Below are positions 35,824 through 44,704 of a stretch of DNA of 64,000 bases, piece by piece (the first letter of the stretch is position 1; the number at the start of each line of letters is the position of its first letter). The translations under genes and the position numbers were made by a program. The notes beneath the pieces are model-generated. The model had not been told where the DNA came from. It ran no database searches and saw nothing but the letters and a program-made list of their open reading frames with translations. Source of the DNA: Nitrososphaerota archaeon (GTDB taxonomy: Archaea; Thermoproteota; Nitrososphaeria; Conexivisphaerales; DTJL01); assembly GCA_021324115.1 (NCBI GenBank), contig JAJPJS010000008.1:270160-334159 (forward strand), in the 5' to 3' direction.

Positions 35824-36723
35824 TTGAGGCTGGCACAGCACCTCGCCATCTCCCTACCACTTCTGCTGCTAGTTCTGATCTACCCCATGACCGGCCAATT
35901 TGTTCATGCTGCAGTCCCGACTTCGACTACTTTGACGGTGTACGCGGATGGCCTGACTGTTGTGACCCAGACCTTAGGGCTGAATTCAAACCAAACCATA
36001 GTGTCGGCAACCCTAATTTCATCTGTTTTGTCGGATATCGTGGTTACGGACCAGGCTGGATCCGCACTTTACTACCAGATTTCAGGCAACAACATAACCG
36101 TTTACACGCTGGGGGCATCTGAAGCGGTCATCCACTATGAAACACAGAGCCTAACGAGCAAAGTCGGAACGGTGTGGTCCCTGCAATTCAGCACCGAGTA
36201 CAACACCACCGCGACCCTTCCAGTAGGTTCGACGCTGATTAACATCTCATCTGCCCCCGTTTCCATGACTACGATAAATCAAAGCCCGGTGCTCGTTCTT
36301 CTCCCCGGCCAGTACACCATCAGCTACGGCCTGCCCATCACCAACTCAACGGGCGGTGGCGGGACAGGGGGCGGGAATGGGACCAAGTCGGCAAACACGC
36401 CCTGGTATTCGTCATACGTTCTTGATTCTTCTGTAACCATTCTGGTGATTGCCGGCGCCGGTACGGGCCTCTTCTTTCTGCTGAGAAGACGCGGGAGCGG
36501 TGCCATAAATCTTGAAACAGACAACGAGCTTAGGCCTGATGACCTTAATGTTCTCCAATTTATCCAGGAGAAGGGTGGAAAGGTTCTGGAGCCTGAGATA
36601 AGGATTCGATTCGCGCTGCCGAAGACGTCTGCCTGGAGACAGATAAAGAGACTGGAGAGAATGGGGTACGTAAAGGTAACGAAAATAGGTTCACAGAATC
36701 AGGTTGAGCTTGTCAAGAAGTAG
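35824..36723 (+). CDS. Membrane-anchored winged-helix regulator-like protein
   Basis: A 299-residue protein with a signal peptide (RLAQHLAISLPLLLLVLIYP), an outside beta-rich domain of about 150 residues with many N-glycosylation sequons, a Gly/Asn linker, one TM helix (about 195-220, SSVTILVIAGAGTGLFFLLRRR) and a cytoplasmic winged helix (about 235-299; DDLNVLQFIQEKGGKVLEPEIRIRF, SAWRQIKRLERMGYVKVTKIG). It looks like a one-component sensor reading an external cue. TTG start at 35824, about 40 nt after TTTATATGAC. Flanking genes carry the shared element, so it is the obvious candidate binder. Confidence 0.8.
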   Translation: MRLAQHLAISLPLLLLVLIYPMTGQFVHAAVPTSTTLTVYADGLTVVTQTLGLNSNQTIVSATLISSVLSDIVVTDQAGSALYYQISGNNITVYTLGASEAVIHYETQSLTSKVGTVWSLQFSTEYNTTATLPVGSTLINISSAPVSMTTINQSPVLVLLPGQYTISYGLPITNSTGGGGTGGGNGTKSANTPWYSSYVLDSSVTILVIAGAGTGLFFLLRRRGSGAINLETDNELRPDDLNVLQFIQEKGGKVLEPEIRIRFALPKTSAWRQIKRLERMGYVKVTKIGSQNQVELVKK

Positions 36724-38587
36724 AGGAAGAAGCAGACATCTCTGCGGCGACATTCAGCTGAACGGACGCCTGTGCAAGTAGACTTGTGCCCTGCTGTATT
36801 TCACCCTCTTCAAACAGTTGCACCGACTGGGTGAGGCTGAGCTGGGCTGTTGCGAAGGCCGAGCTCAATGAAGATACATGATATGAAACCGAACCTACCG
36901 AGTCGGATACCGCGGTCACTGTCTCTGATGTCGTCGACTTCATCGAAGACTCCTGGGAAGAGAGTTTAGAATACTGAGTGCCAACCGCGGAATACGTGCT
37001 GTAAATGAGCGCCTGTGCGCCGGTGCTGAATTCGGCTGCGAGCGATGAAGTGGCTTCGGCTGAGAGCAGGGCCGACGAAAGAGTGGTCTGGACTGTGCTG
37101 TTCACGTATGTGCTTTCAGAGGAGTTGATCTGTGAGAGCGTGGAAACCAGTTGTGCGGTTGAGTTCACGGTTGCGACGACACCGGGAAGCTGGCCAGAGT
37201 AGGTGGATACGTCACCCTGCAGCTGAAGCAGCACGGACTGCTGGGCAAGAATGGTCGAAGAAGTGGCACTCCAGTCAGCCTTCGTGGTTGAAAGGAGGCC
37301 GTTCAAGGTCGTAAGCCAGGTGTTGAGCCATCCCGTGACGAGGCTCAGGATCGGCAGGCTCAGCAGGTAATTCAGTGTCGAGACCAGGTTGTTCATGGAG
37401 ACCAAAAATGCCTGAGCCGAGCTGTTTACAGAAGCCGAAGCGGCTTGAAATTCCAGATAGTACCCGGAGGTGCCGTTGAGCTGGGTGCTCGAAAATGAGC
37501 CGATCACCCCTCTCAGGTTGCTGAGTGAATTGTTGTATGCGACCAGGCTTGACTGAGTGGCGGTTATGTTTCCCAGCAGGATCTGGAGCAGGGAACCCGT
37601 CAGGTATGAACCCGCCTGGGAGTAAAGTGCCGTGAGATTGGCCGATACTTCGCCAAGGACGGACATGTCCACCCCTATCTGGGAGTTAAGTGAAGAGGAC
37701 AGAAACGCCCCTGCTTCGGTGTTTATGCCATTCGCAGTGGAAAGAAGACCGTCGGCGGCCGACGCCTGGGCCGCAGCGTAGGACTTCATCTTTGAGTATG
37801 TCTGGTTCAGCTGGAGAAGAAGATTCTCCTGAGCCGTAACCGAGGCGTTCACCGCGGATATCTCACCATTCAAGTTCTGCATTATGTAGGCCTCCACTCT
37901 GTCATAGTATGTAAATGAAGAAATCTGGGCGAGGAGTCCGCTCGCGAACTGCAGGTCCATCCTGGCCTTCGTTATCAAGGTAGAAAAGCCTGAAGAGTTC
38001 TCTGGAGATTTCACCAGAAGATTCTCCGCTTCAGATGCCTGAAGCCTGGCGTTAGAAATATACTGAGCCGCCTGCTGACAGTCTGCACTGAATGAAGCAT
38101 TTGATACGTTCTGCGCGGAGCAGGACGAGGATACATACCCAGACAGCAGCTGGGCAGTTTCATTGATTGAGAACAGAGACGATTGAGATATGCTCAGAGC
38201 TGCATATGATGAGACACCATTTTCCTCTATCAGTCTTCCTATCAATTCGGAGGCTGCGGTGAAATCACTCATCGCCGCCTTGGCGGCTGCAATGCCACCC
38301 GAAACATTGGTGCCGGTCTGAAGGCTGGACTGCGCCATAAGCAGAGAAGAGTTCCCCTCAACTATCAGATTATTAGCGGAGCTCACGTCTATACCATGTG
38401 AAAAAGCGAGTGAGGCAAGCGTCTTGACGTAGAGCTGCCCCTGGGTGGCGACCTGCACGTAAGCATCCAGCTGGGATTCTGCCTGCAGGTTCATTGAATG
38501 AACCGCCTCGGCCGGCGGCAGCATTACGCTCAGTACAAGAACCCCGATTATTGTCAAGCCGAAAATTGCGCCTTTTCTTCCTAGCAT
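36713..38587 (-). CDS. Large secreted Ser/Ala/Gln-rich helical protein
   Basis: A 624-residue protein with a signal peptide (MLGRKGAIFGLTIIGVLVLSVMLPPAEA) and no clear second TM helix. The mature part is rich in Ser, Ala, Thr, Leu and Gln with long amphipathic helices and many NxS/T sequons, suggesting an exported helical-bundle or coiled-coil surface protein. No known family recognised. The gene end overlaps the convergent winged-helix gene by 11 bp. Its promoter region holds the second copy of the GGAAC element 27 nt before the ATG. Confidence 0.75.
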   Translation of the reverse strand: MLGRKGAIFGLTIIGVLVLSVMLPPAEAVHSMNLQAESQLDAYVQVATQGQLYVKTLASLAFSHGIDVSSANNLIVEGNSSLLMAQSSLQTGTNVSGGIAAAKAAMSDFTAASELIGRLIEENGVSSYAALSISQSSLFSINETAQLLSGYVSSSCSAQNVSNASFSADCQQAAQYISNARLQASEAENLLVKSPENSSGFSTLITKARMDLQFASGLLAQISSFTYYDRVEAYIMQNLNGEISAVNASVTAQENLLLQLNQTYSKMKSYAAAQASAADGLLSTANGINTEAGAFLSSSLNSQIGVDMSVLGEVSANLTALYSQAGSYLTGSLLQILLGNITATQSSLVAYNNSLSNLRGVIGSFSSTQLNGTSGYYLEFQAASASVNSSAQAFLVSMNNLVSTLNYLLSLPILSLVTGWLNTWLTTLNGLLSTTKADWSATSSTILAQQSVLLQLQGDVSTYSGQLPGVVATVNSTAQLVSTLSQINSSESTYVNSTVQTTLSSALLSAEATSSLAAEFSTGAQALIYSTYSAVGTQYSKLSSQESSMKSTTSETVTAVSDSVGSVSYHVSSLSSAFATAQLSLTQSVQLFEEGEIQQGTSLLAQASVQLNVAAEMSASSSTS

Positions 38588-38613
38588 GGCTTATGGTATC
38601 CATGCAGATAAGA

Positions 38614-38640
38614 TAAGGAACCTCATGGAACGATCGTTCC
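38614..38640 (-). promoter_or_regulatory. Shared promoter element with GGAACGATCGTTCC palindrome, copy 2
   Basis: On the minus strand GGAACGATCGTTCC (perfect 14-bp palindrome), then ATGAGGTTCCTTA. It lies 27 nt upstream of the ATG at 38587, overlapping where an archaeal TATA/BRE would be, so binding would block or recruit the polymerase. Confidence 0.7.
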
Positions 38641-38691
38641 AACCCATGTACATCGGTCATCGCAGCCCCAGGTGCCTTTTGGGAGGATAGT

Positions 38692-38709
38692 CACCTCATA
38701 AATGAGGTG
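38692..38709. repeat. Inverted repeat CACCTCAT-AA-ATGAGGTG
   Basis: Perfect 8-bp arms with a 2-nt centre, 105 nt upstream of the large secreted protein gene and about 260 nt downstream of the tandem AsnC-type regulator gene. Could be a DNA-binding site; no second copy was noticed. Confidence 0.4.
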
Positions 38710-38970
38710 TTGTCCTCGGTGCTGTCCGGAAAGAACTTGGGAAAAGAATCGAAATCGGGACTCTAAACGAGATAAATGTTGTGATGGTAGTAAACGAAGG
38801 CATTCGGTTTTTGCCCACCCGACCTGTACGGAAGGGGGGATTCCAGCATCGGATTCGGGTCTGGCGGCAAGGCTTTGGTAGACTGGTGCGGAGCGCTGAG
38901 ACCTTCAGGAGCGAATACAGAAAGGTCGCTTTTTCGAATGGGAAAGTTCTGTCTCGAGGGCAAAACCTTT

Positions 38971-39915
38971 CTACATAATCGGGATGGCTAGAGTGTTATC
39001 AAGGGTTTCCGAAGAGTATGCCACCCCTACCTCCTTGACGAGTCCGGACTTCGAAAGTACCTCATGCAGGCTGGTCAGTTCTTGGTTTGATTCGAATGTG
39101 CAGAAGTAAGTGGAGCTGCCAACAACGTTACGGTAGAGCTGAAAGCATCTGTCGTTCAAAAGTGAATCGAGCCTGGCATCGATCCTGGCGCGGTCACTCT
39201 CGTTGAAAATTGCAGCGATTATCGCGACAAGCGAGCCGGTTATTGCGCCTGTGTTGATGACAGGTTCTATCTGAAAGATCTTCAGAGAGGCCAACGTTTT
39301 CAGCCTGTTCCGAACTCTTCTCCTGCTGCAGCCGAGCATCTCAGCGATACTTGTGATCTTCATGAACGGGTCACTTCTAAGCAGGTCAAGGATTCTCAGG
39401 TCGAATACATTCAGCGACCGTACTGAAGTCTGACAGCGTGCCTGAAGTGTACGAACAACTGTAAAATCTCCACACACCTCTTTCACAAGCTCCAGTTCAC
39501 GTTTGAGGTCACCCTCTCCTCTATGGAATAAATGCAGGACAGCATACTTGTCCAAAGCTGAACCCCCCGCCGGCAAATCGGAGCTCGACTTTCCCAGGAA
39601 GGTGTACGGAAGAGGCTGGACAAGGTGGACCGTTTCTATGAAATCGAACAGTGAAATCTTCGAGGCGAGCTTATCCTGAAAGGTGTTTGTGCATTGCACC
39701 GAAATGATAGATTCTTTCAACCCCAGACAGGATGGCTCGATTACGATCCTGAATTTTTTTACCACACCGCGTGGAACAAGAAGGTCAAGCCTTGCCTTCA
39801 CCGCCCTTGGGCTAACTCCGAGGCCCTTCGCCATGGCCCAGTACGTCGGCCTTTCATTCAAACCGCTCTGTGGCCACTGTAAATACCTCAGAACCATGCG
39901 GGTAAGGTCGTCCAT
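38971..39915 (-). CDS. Transcriptional regulator with two AsnC-type winged helices
   Basis: A 314-residue protein built as two halves. Half 1: winged helix at about 1-55 (LTRMVLRYLQWP, YWAMAKGLGVSPRAVKARLDLLVPRGVVKKF) followed by about 100 residues of alpha/beta fold. Half 2: winged helix at about 170-225 (NVFDLRILDLLRSDPFMKITSIAEMLGCSRRRVRNRLKTL) followed by LVAIIAAIF and FCTFESNQELTSL, which resemble a RAM-like effector domain. Tandem Lrp-like proteins occur in archaea; the target and ligand are unknown. A TATA-like GGTTAAAAAT lies about 28 nt upstream of the ATG. Confidence 0.8.
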   Translation of the reverse strand: MDDLTRMVLRYLQWPQSGLNERPTYWAMAKGLGVSPRAVKARLDLLVPRGVVKKFRIVIEPSCLGLKESIISVQCTNTFQDKLASKISLFDFIETVHLVQPLPYTFLGKSSSDLPAGGSALDKYAVLHLFHRGEGDLKRELELVKEVCGDFTVVRTLQARCQTSVRSLNVFDLRILDLLRSDPFMKITSIAEMLGCSRRRVRNRLKTLASLKIFQIEPVINTGAITGSLVAIIAAIFNESDRARIDARLDSLLNDRCFQLYRNVVGSSTYFCTFESNQELTSLHEVLSKSGLVKEVGVAYSSETLDNTLAIPIM

Positions 39916-40028
39916 GTTCAGCCTGTACCATCAGTTCTGAGTCATTTTTAACCATATTGTGCCAAAACTATACCAACCGTGCAAGCACAATTTAACTACT
40001 CGCTGAAAGAGGAAAAATCGATCCGAAA

Positions 40029-40760
40029 GTGGATGTAATTGCCGGTGAGGCGAAGAAGGAAGGGAGACCAGGTTCAACTTCAGGTAGGGACCTGCCGGAG
40101 CGGGAAACAACCTCACAATCAACTGCAACAGATACCGGGAAGTTGTCAAACAGCCAGAATGGTGATAAAGCAGGGACAGAAAAAGACTCAACATATGTAG
40201 CCTGGCTGACGGGTGTTCCGGTGGCCTCCATCATTCTTTCTGGGTTCGGGGCCTGGTGGATTGCCGGTGCTTTTCAATCTATCATTTTGCGTCAAGGTGT
40301 GTACTTCGCACTGGTGGTGGGGGTCACACTGATCGCAATGAGCATTTACAGTTTCATCACGGGCAGACGCTTGCTGAAATCCATCGGGCTGGACGTAGGT
40401 CGTCTCTGGACGGGAAGTTTGAGGCGCAACTTCGCCATCACCAGCTTTGCGGAATTCTTTCTGATATTCATCGTCGTATTGGTTTTCCCCCGGCTTCACC
40501 TGCAGGATTTTATCTTCGCAGCCGTATCCGTCATAGTGGGCATTCACTTCTTCCCCCTCGGAAGAATATTCAGGGTCCAGAGGTACTACGCCACAGGGGC
40601 AATAATGGTCATCTGGACCGCCTGGGCGGTCCTATCACTCTCCAAATTTGAGGACATATTGGCAGTAGGGCTGGTGAACGGTTCGATTCTTTGGGCGAAC
40701 GCTGTGGCCGGCCTGTACACCTCTGCCATGAAGAGGCGAAACTTCATGCCTGCGCAGTGA
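40029..40760 (+). CDS. Six-TM membrane protein of unknown function
   Basis: A 243-residue protein. The first ~55 residues are polar and disordered-looking (Ser/Thr/Gly/Glu rich); the rest has about six hydrophobic helices, for example VASIILSGFGAWWIAGAF, FALVVGVTLIAMSIYSFI, FFLIFIVVLVF and AIMVIWTAWAVLSL. Charged loops contain TGRRLLKSIGLDVGRLW. No family recognised with certainty. The GTG at 40029 is the first start; a shorter version is possible. Single gene between the AsnC-type regulator (divergent) and the glycosidase. Confidence 0.7.
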   Translation: MDVIAGEAKKEGRPGSTSGRDLPERETTSQSTATDTGKLSNSQNGDKAGTEKDSTYVAWLTGVPVASIILSGFGAWWIAGAFQSIILRQGVYFALVVGVTLIAMSIYSFITGRRLLKSIGLDVGRLWTGSLRRNFAITSFAEFFLIFIVVLVFPRLHLQDFIFAAVSVIVGIHFFPLGRIFRVQRYYATGAIMVIWTAWAVLSLSKFEDILAVGLVNGSILWANAVAGLYTSAMKRRNFMPAQ

Positions 40761-40817
40761 TCTCATTCCCTTTTACAGAGGGCATGATATAAGAAAAAAG
40801 GTCGAGGGCTCTGGAAC

Positions 40818-43049
40818 TTGATTCGAAGAGGGCTGGGAAAAGGGGCGTCCATAGGTGCTGTTCTTGTAGCTGCAATCCTCGTCATAAGCATATTTTTTGT
40901 CGTAACGACATTTCGCACCACACACGTCCAGGAGCCGGTCTGCACATCGTCCGATCCAAGGGTGGCAGACCCTAAGGCTCCCCATGGCCTTTTCGTCAAT
41001 GCGGCGAACAGCCCCCAATCGCTGAGCAATGAAAGCGAGATCCTGAAGTACATTCTACCCGACTCCACAGTGTGCGGCGCGAACCTGATCATACCTTGGA
41101 GCAGCATCGATATGGGACCTGGCGCAAACCCCAGGTACAACTGGGCGTTTGTGGATCAGTCCGCAGAACCCTGGATAAAGGCGGGCAAGATTGTCAATTT
41201 CATCGTCTGGGGTGCGGCGGAGCAGACATCACAGGAGTACAACGGAACCTCAATGACACCTTCATACGTCCTTAAACAGGTTGATACCGTGAAATGTGGC
41301 CCTGACCCCATCACTCCTGTATACTGGGAGGCTGGCTACCTTGACAATTACGAAGCTTTCATCCAGGCCCTTGTCCAGCATTACGGCAACGCGCCCTGGC
41401 TCGGGTACATCCGCTTTGGAATCGGGACCGGGGGAGAGGACTACCCGGAAAACGGATTCGACCTGTCTCCCTGCCTTTCACTCTGGCAATCCCATGGTTA
41501 TTCGATGGAGCTCTGGCAGAACTACTCGCTTCAGCTCATGAAATTCGAATACAGCCTGGGTTCGCCCAAGACGATACTAGTTGGTCTGAATCAGATACAG
41601 GGTCAGAACGGGGTGGCGGATGCGGTCGCAACTGCCGCGGTGAGGTATGGGTTCGGCTTTGGAATCCAGGGCTTTTCAATTAATCAGGAAAAAGTCAACT
41701 CTTCGGGCTCTCCATGTTACGCGGACTGGTGCGCCCTTTTCAAAGAATACGCAGGTAAGGTACCACTTGAGCTTCAAACCACAACACACACGTATCCAGA
41801 CGGCACGGGCGTCGGCTCGCTGGTCCAGCTGGCTCCCTTTGGTCTCGCCTCAGGCGCCCAGATCTTCGAGCTTTACCCACAGGAATGGCTCATCGCAGAT
41901 GATCCATCATTTCCTGGATACACCCAGTATCATGCGGCATACTCAGAGGCGCTTGACCAGATGGCCTCCGTAGTTGGATATTCTGCATCGAATGGAACTT
42001 CTTTTTCACTTGGATACTCGGTCCCTCCTTACACCGTGGTTGGCAACAGAATACTGGACGGCTGGAACAGAACCTTCGTTCCATATGGCGTCGAGCTTCC
42101 CAGCCTCTGGATTCCCAACTGGCACAACAATCAGCTCATGCAGCTCGATGCCAGCATACTCGAGAATCAGACTGTTTACTCGGATGCCAGATATTTCTGG
42201 CACTCGAATACTGTGGTTGTCAAGGTGGCTTCTGAGGACCTGTTCGACCAGTCTCCATATGATGCTTCCTACCTTCATATCATAGATACCATCGTGAGCG
42301 AGACGCATGATTATGATCTTAACCTTATAATCGCCCTCCAGTATGAATCGACCACAAAACAGCCCCTGCCGACTCAGGATAGTGAAAGCTTCTGGAAGCT
42401 TCTGTCATCAAGATATTATAACGATTCATGGGTGTTCTTCGACCTGTTCAACGAACCTCGGAGTCCGTTTGGTGTGGACAACTCGACAGCGTGGAACATG
42501 TGGAGGGATGGAGGGACATATGCGGGAACAAACTACATCGGAATGCAGAACCTCGTGGACATCGTCCGTTCAAACCATGCACAGAACCTTGTGTTCGTAG
42601 ACGGCCTTGCAGCGGGAGAAGACCTCAATGGAGTTCCGGGGCACATGCTGAGCGGTCAAAACATAATCTATGCGGTTCATCCTTACTTTGGTCCTTTACA
42701 TGATAATGAGAGTGAATGGAACTTCTGGTTTGGTGACGCGGCCAAATCCATCGACGCGCCGGTCGTCGCCGATGAATGGGGAGAGTATCAGTCATCGACG
42801 CATGGGGAATGTATTGCATCTGCCCCGGTTCTGGTCCCTCAATTTCTGCAGTACTTGAAAGATCTTAACATTGGTGTGATTGGATATGGGCTCTACCCCG
42901 GGATACTGATCAGGGGCTGGAATTTTACGGCCCCCACTTCGTTTGACCAATCGCCATATACCTGTCCGGACACCACCTTCCCGAATCTGAACACGGATGC
43001 TCAGGGGGTGGGCGTGCTTCTTGTATCATACTTCAGCGCAAACGACTGA
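40818..43049 (+). CDS. Membrane-anchored extracellular glycosidase with two barrel domains (C-terminal GH5-like)
   Basis: A 743-residue protein with an N-terminal signal-anchor (about 9-29, ASIGAVLVAAILVISIFFVVT). Residues about 45-400 look like a first barrel with LGYIRFGIGTGGEDYPENGF, whose Glu near 207 could be an acid/base. Residues about 440-730 are a GH5-like barrel: acid/base Glu in VFFDLFNEPRSPF (about 544) and nucleophile Glu in VVADEWGEY (about 652), with YAVHPYFGP between. Many sequons support extracellular location. It probably cleaves a beta-glucan or similar polysaccharide outside the cell. Start TTG at 40818. Confidence 0.8.
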   Translation: MIRRGLGKGASIGAVLVAAILVISIFFVVTTFRTTHVQEPVCTSSDPRVADPKAPHGLFVNAANSPQSLSNESEILKYILPDSTVCGANLIIPWSSIDMGPGANPRYNWAFVDQSAEPWIKAGKIVNFIVWGAAEQTSQEYNGTSMTPSYVLKQVDTVKCGPDPITPVYWEAGYLDNYEAFIQALVQHYGNAPWLGYIRFGIGTGGEDYPENGFDLSPCLSLWQSHGYSMELWQNYSLQLMKFEYSLGSPKTILVGLNQIQGQNGVADAVATAAVRYGFGFGIQGFSINQEKVNSSGSPCYADWCALFKEYAGKVPLELQTTTHTYPDGTGVGSLVQLAPFGLASGAQIFELYPQEWLIADDPSFPGYTQYHAAYSEALDQMASVVGYSASNGTSFSLGYSVPPYTVVGNRILDGWNRTFVPYGVELPSLWIPNWHNNQLMQLDASILENQTVYSDARYFWHSNTVVVKVASEDLFDQSPYDASYLHIIDTIVSETHDYDLNLIIALQYESTTKQPLPTQDSESFWKLLSSRYYNDSWVFFDLFNEPRSPFGVDNSTAWNMWRDGGTYAGTNYIGMQNLVDIVRSNHAQNLVFVDGLAAGEDLNGVPGHMLSGQNIIYAVHPYFGPLHDNESEWNFWFGDAAKSIDAPVVADEWGEYQSSTHGECIASAPVLVPQFLQYLKDLNIGVIGYGLYPGILIRGWNFTAPTSFDQSPYTCPDTTFPNLNTDAQGVGVLLVSYFSAND

Positions 43050-43097
43050 GATAAGTAGAAAGGAGGGAAATAACTAAAAGGAGTACGGGAATGCAAG

Positions 43098-43955
43098 ATG
43101 CGAACTACAGGAAAAAGTCGAAGTAGAGGGCGGGACACAAGGAAAACCTCCCCGAATTTCATAATAAACGATTTCAGGCTGTTCGTTCGGGCCAAGCTGG
43201 ATTCGATATCGGGATACGCCCAGATCGACACCGGAGCCGTATCAACGATGATTGCATCCTCTGTCGCAGATCCATTCAAAAAGATCGGAGCTTCGACGCT
43301 GCGGGGCGCATTTGGAGAGTTAAGAACGGAGTTGGTCGCCGTCGGATGTGTGAAACTTCTGGGTTCGACATTCCGCAACATCAGAGCACGGGTACAGCCG
43401 GACGAGCATGCGGGATTCACGAAGTTACCGTTTAAAGCCATAATGACTGCAGGAGTCGACCTTCTTTTTGCAAGTGAAAGAATACTGCGGCTGGATTTCA
43501 GACGAAGCTCCGCGTTTTATGTGTCAGACTCTGCAGAGAAACCTTCTGCGCATTGGGAAAACTCCGTTCCCTTTCATTTTATGACTCCTTATCGACTTGT
43601 TGTCTTACGGTCGGAAATGGGAAACACAGAACTCGGAAGCACTCTCTTCGATACCGGTGCAGGATTTTCTGTTCTGAATTCAGATAGGTTCGATGAGCTC
43701 GCCCCTCACCTGAAAAAGGAGGAATCCATCGAAACCACTGACCCGACAGGAGGAAAGGCAAAGATCCCGGTGTTCAGACACGACGGCTTTCAAATCGGCG
43801 GTGTCCAGTTTGGCACCGTGCGATTCTTGGTAATAGACCTTGCATCCGTCGAAAAGGTGCTGCATGGAAAAGTGGATTTCATACTTGGCCTTGACACAAT
43901 GCTAGATCATACTTGGACGATAAACCTCTCCTTGCAGAAGCTCTGGTGGTGGTGA
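43098..43955 (+). CDS. Single-chain double retropepsin-like aspartic protease
   Basis: A 285-residue protein with two retropepsin-like halves. Half 1 has AQIDTGAVSTMI (D44) and half 2 TLFDTGAGFSVL (D185); each is followed by a beta-rich stretch, and half 2 ends with VDFILGLDTMLD, the usual ILG-D block. Two DTG motifs in one chain would form a complete active site without dimerisation. There is no signal peptide and the basic N-terminus (KSRSRGRDTRK) suggests a cytosolic protein. Bacterial-type retropepsins usually have one DTG per chain. ATG at 43098. Single gene. Confidence 0.75.
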   Translation: MRTTGKSRSRGRDTRKTSPNFIINDFRLFVRAKLDSISGYAQIDTGAVSTMIASSVADPFKKIGASTLRGAFGELRTELVAVGCVKLLGSTFRNIRARVQPDEHAGFTKLPFKAIMTAGVDLLFASERILRLDFRRSSAFYVSDSAEKPSAHWENSVPFHFMTPYRLVVLRSEMGNTELGSTLFDTGAGFSVLNSDRFDELAPHLKKEESIETTDPTGGKAKIPVFRHDGFQIGGVQFGTVRFLVIDLASVEKVLHGKVDFILGLDTMLDHTWTINLSLQKLWWW

Positions 43956-44176
43956 CTATTGAGATTGTTGAGTATCCTAAATCTGAAAGAAGTTCAAGAC
44001 TTGATGTAGTGAGGCATACAGTCGCACAGGAAACGAAGTAACCATGTTTACATTCGGCGTCCAAAGCGCCGTGCATAAGCCTCGCCTCGTTTTGCCATGA
44101 TGCAGGGTGAGAGAGATCAAGGAAACATTTGTACACACAAGAAGGAAACGTCGCTGATCCTCGTGTTCGATGCATA

Positions 44177-44704
44177 TCAGAGTCCGATCTTCTGTTTTAT
44201 CATGGATACGTCCCTCTCTATCCTGTCAAGTCTTTCATTCATCCATGATTTGAGATCGTTTCTTAGGCTTCTTATTTCAGTGAGAGTTTCCTCCTGCTTC
44301 CCTATAATCGTCTTTATATCGCCCTTCATTTCTTTGATATCGCCCTTCATCTCTTTAATGTCACCCTTCATTTCTTTGACGTCACCCTTCATCTCCACAC
44401 CTGTAACTGCGATTTTGACAAGTTGTTCTGAATTGAATTGTTCTCTGAACTCTCTCAATCGCATCACAGTTCCGTCATAGGGTTCAGATTTAACTCCCGA
44501 TACTGAGGCGGAAGGTGGAATCTCCTTTTTCACAGAATCCAAGAACCTGTTGACCGAATCGCCGTCTCCTTCGATCAAGACAACAAGGCCATTTCCTTCG
44601 TTGTATGCTTCGAATCCTTCGAGTTCTCTGGCCTTGGTCATCAGGAATAGTCTGTACCCAACCTCTTGGACGTTGGTTCCCTCGATTGCTATCCTGACCT
44701 TCAT
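44177..44704 (-). CDS. Acylphosphatase domain fused to coiled coil (copy 1)
   Basis: A 175-residue protein from the ATG at 44704. Residues 1-90 form an acylphosphatase-like domain: IEGTNVQEVGYRLFL with the phosphate-binding Arg, then EGFEAYNEGNGLVVLIEGD with the expected Asn. Residues about 100-175 are a coiled coil with four EMKGDIK heptads (21-bp DNA repeats) and ERLDRIERDVSMIKQKI. The frame opens at a TTG four codons earlier, but a palindromic TATA box at 44728-44737 favours a leaderless ATG. A similar fusion occurs at 51311-52234. Confidence 0.8.
   Translation of the reverse strand: MKVRIAIEGTNVQEVGYRLFLMTKARELEGFEAYNEGNGLVVLIEGDGDSVNRFLDSVKKEIPPSASVSGVKSEPYDGTVMRLREFREQFNSEQLVKIAVTGVEMKGDVKEMKGDIKEMKGDIKEMKGDIKTIIGKQEETLTEIRSLRNDLKSWMNERLDRIERDVSMIKQKIGL
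44320..44403. repeat. Tandem 21-bp coding repeats (heptad EMKGDIK)
   Basis: Four units of 21 bp (TCGCCCTTCATTTCTTTGATA-type on the plus strand) starting at 44320, 44341, 44362 and 44383, each encoding one coiled-coil heptad on the minus strand. Such repeats can change copy number and so coil length. Confidence 0.85.

Larger units (their letters stand above)
38588..38970. other. Intergenic region with promoter element and inverted repeat
   Basis: Contains the 27-bp shared element (38614-38640) and an 8-2-8 inverted repeat (38692-38709). Short open frames on both strands between 38763 and 38978 have unusual composition, no family features and mirror each other; I do not call them genes. Confidence 0.5.

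Noticed and set aside
38763-38978. Short open frames on both strands downstream of the tandem AsnC-type regulator
   Set aside because: The two frames mirror each other, have Arg/Pro-rich translations and no start signals; most likely chance.
44320-44403. CRISPR-like array of four 21-bp repeats
   Set aside because: Repeats are contiguous without spacers and encode coiled-coil heptads in an intact gene.
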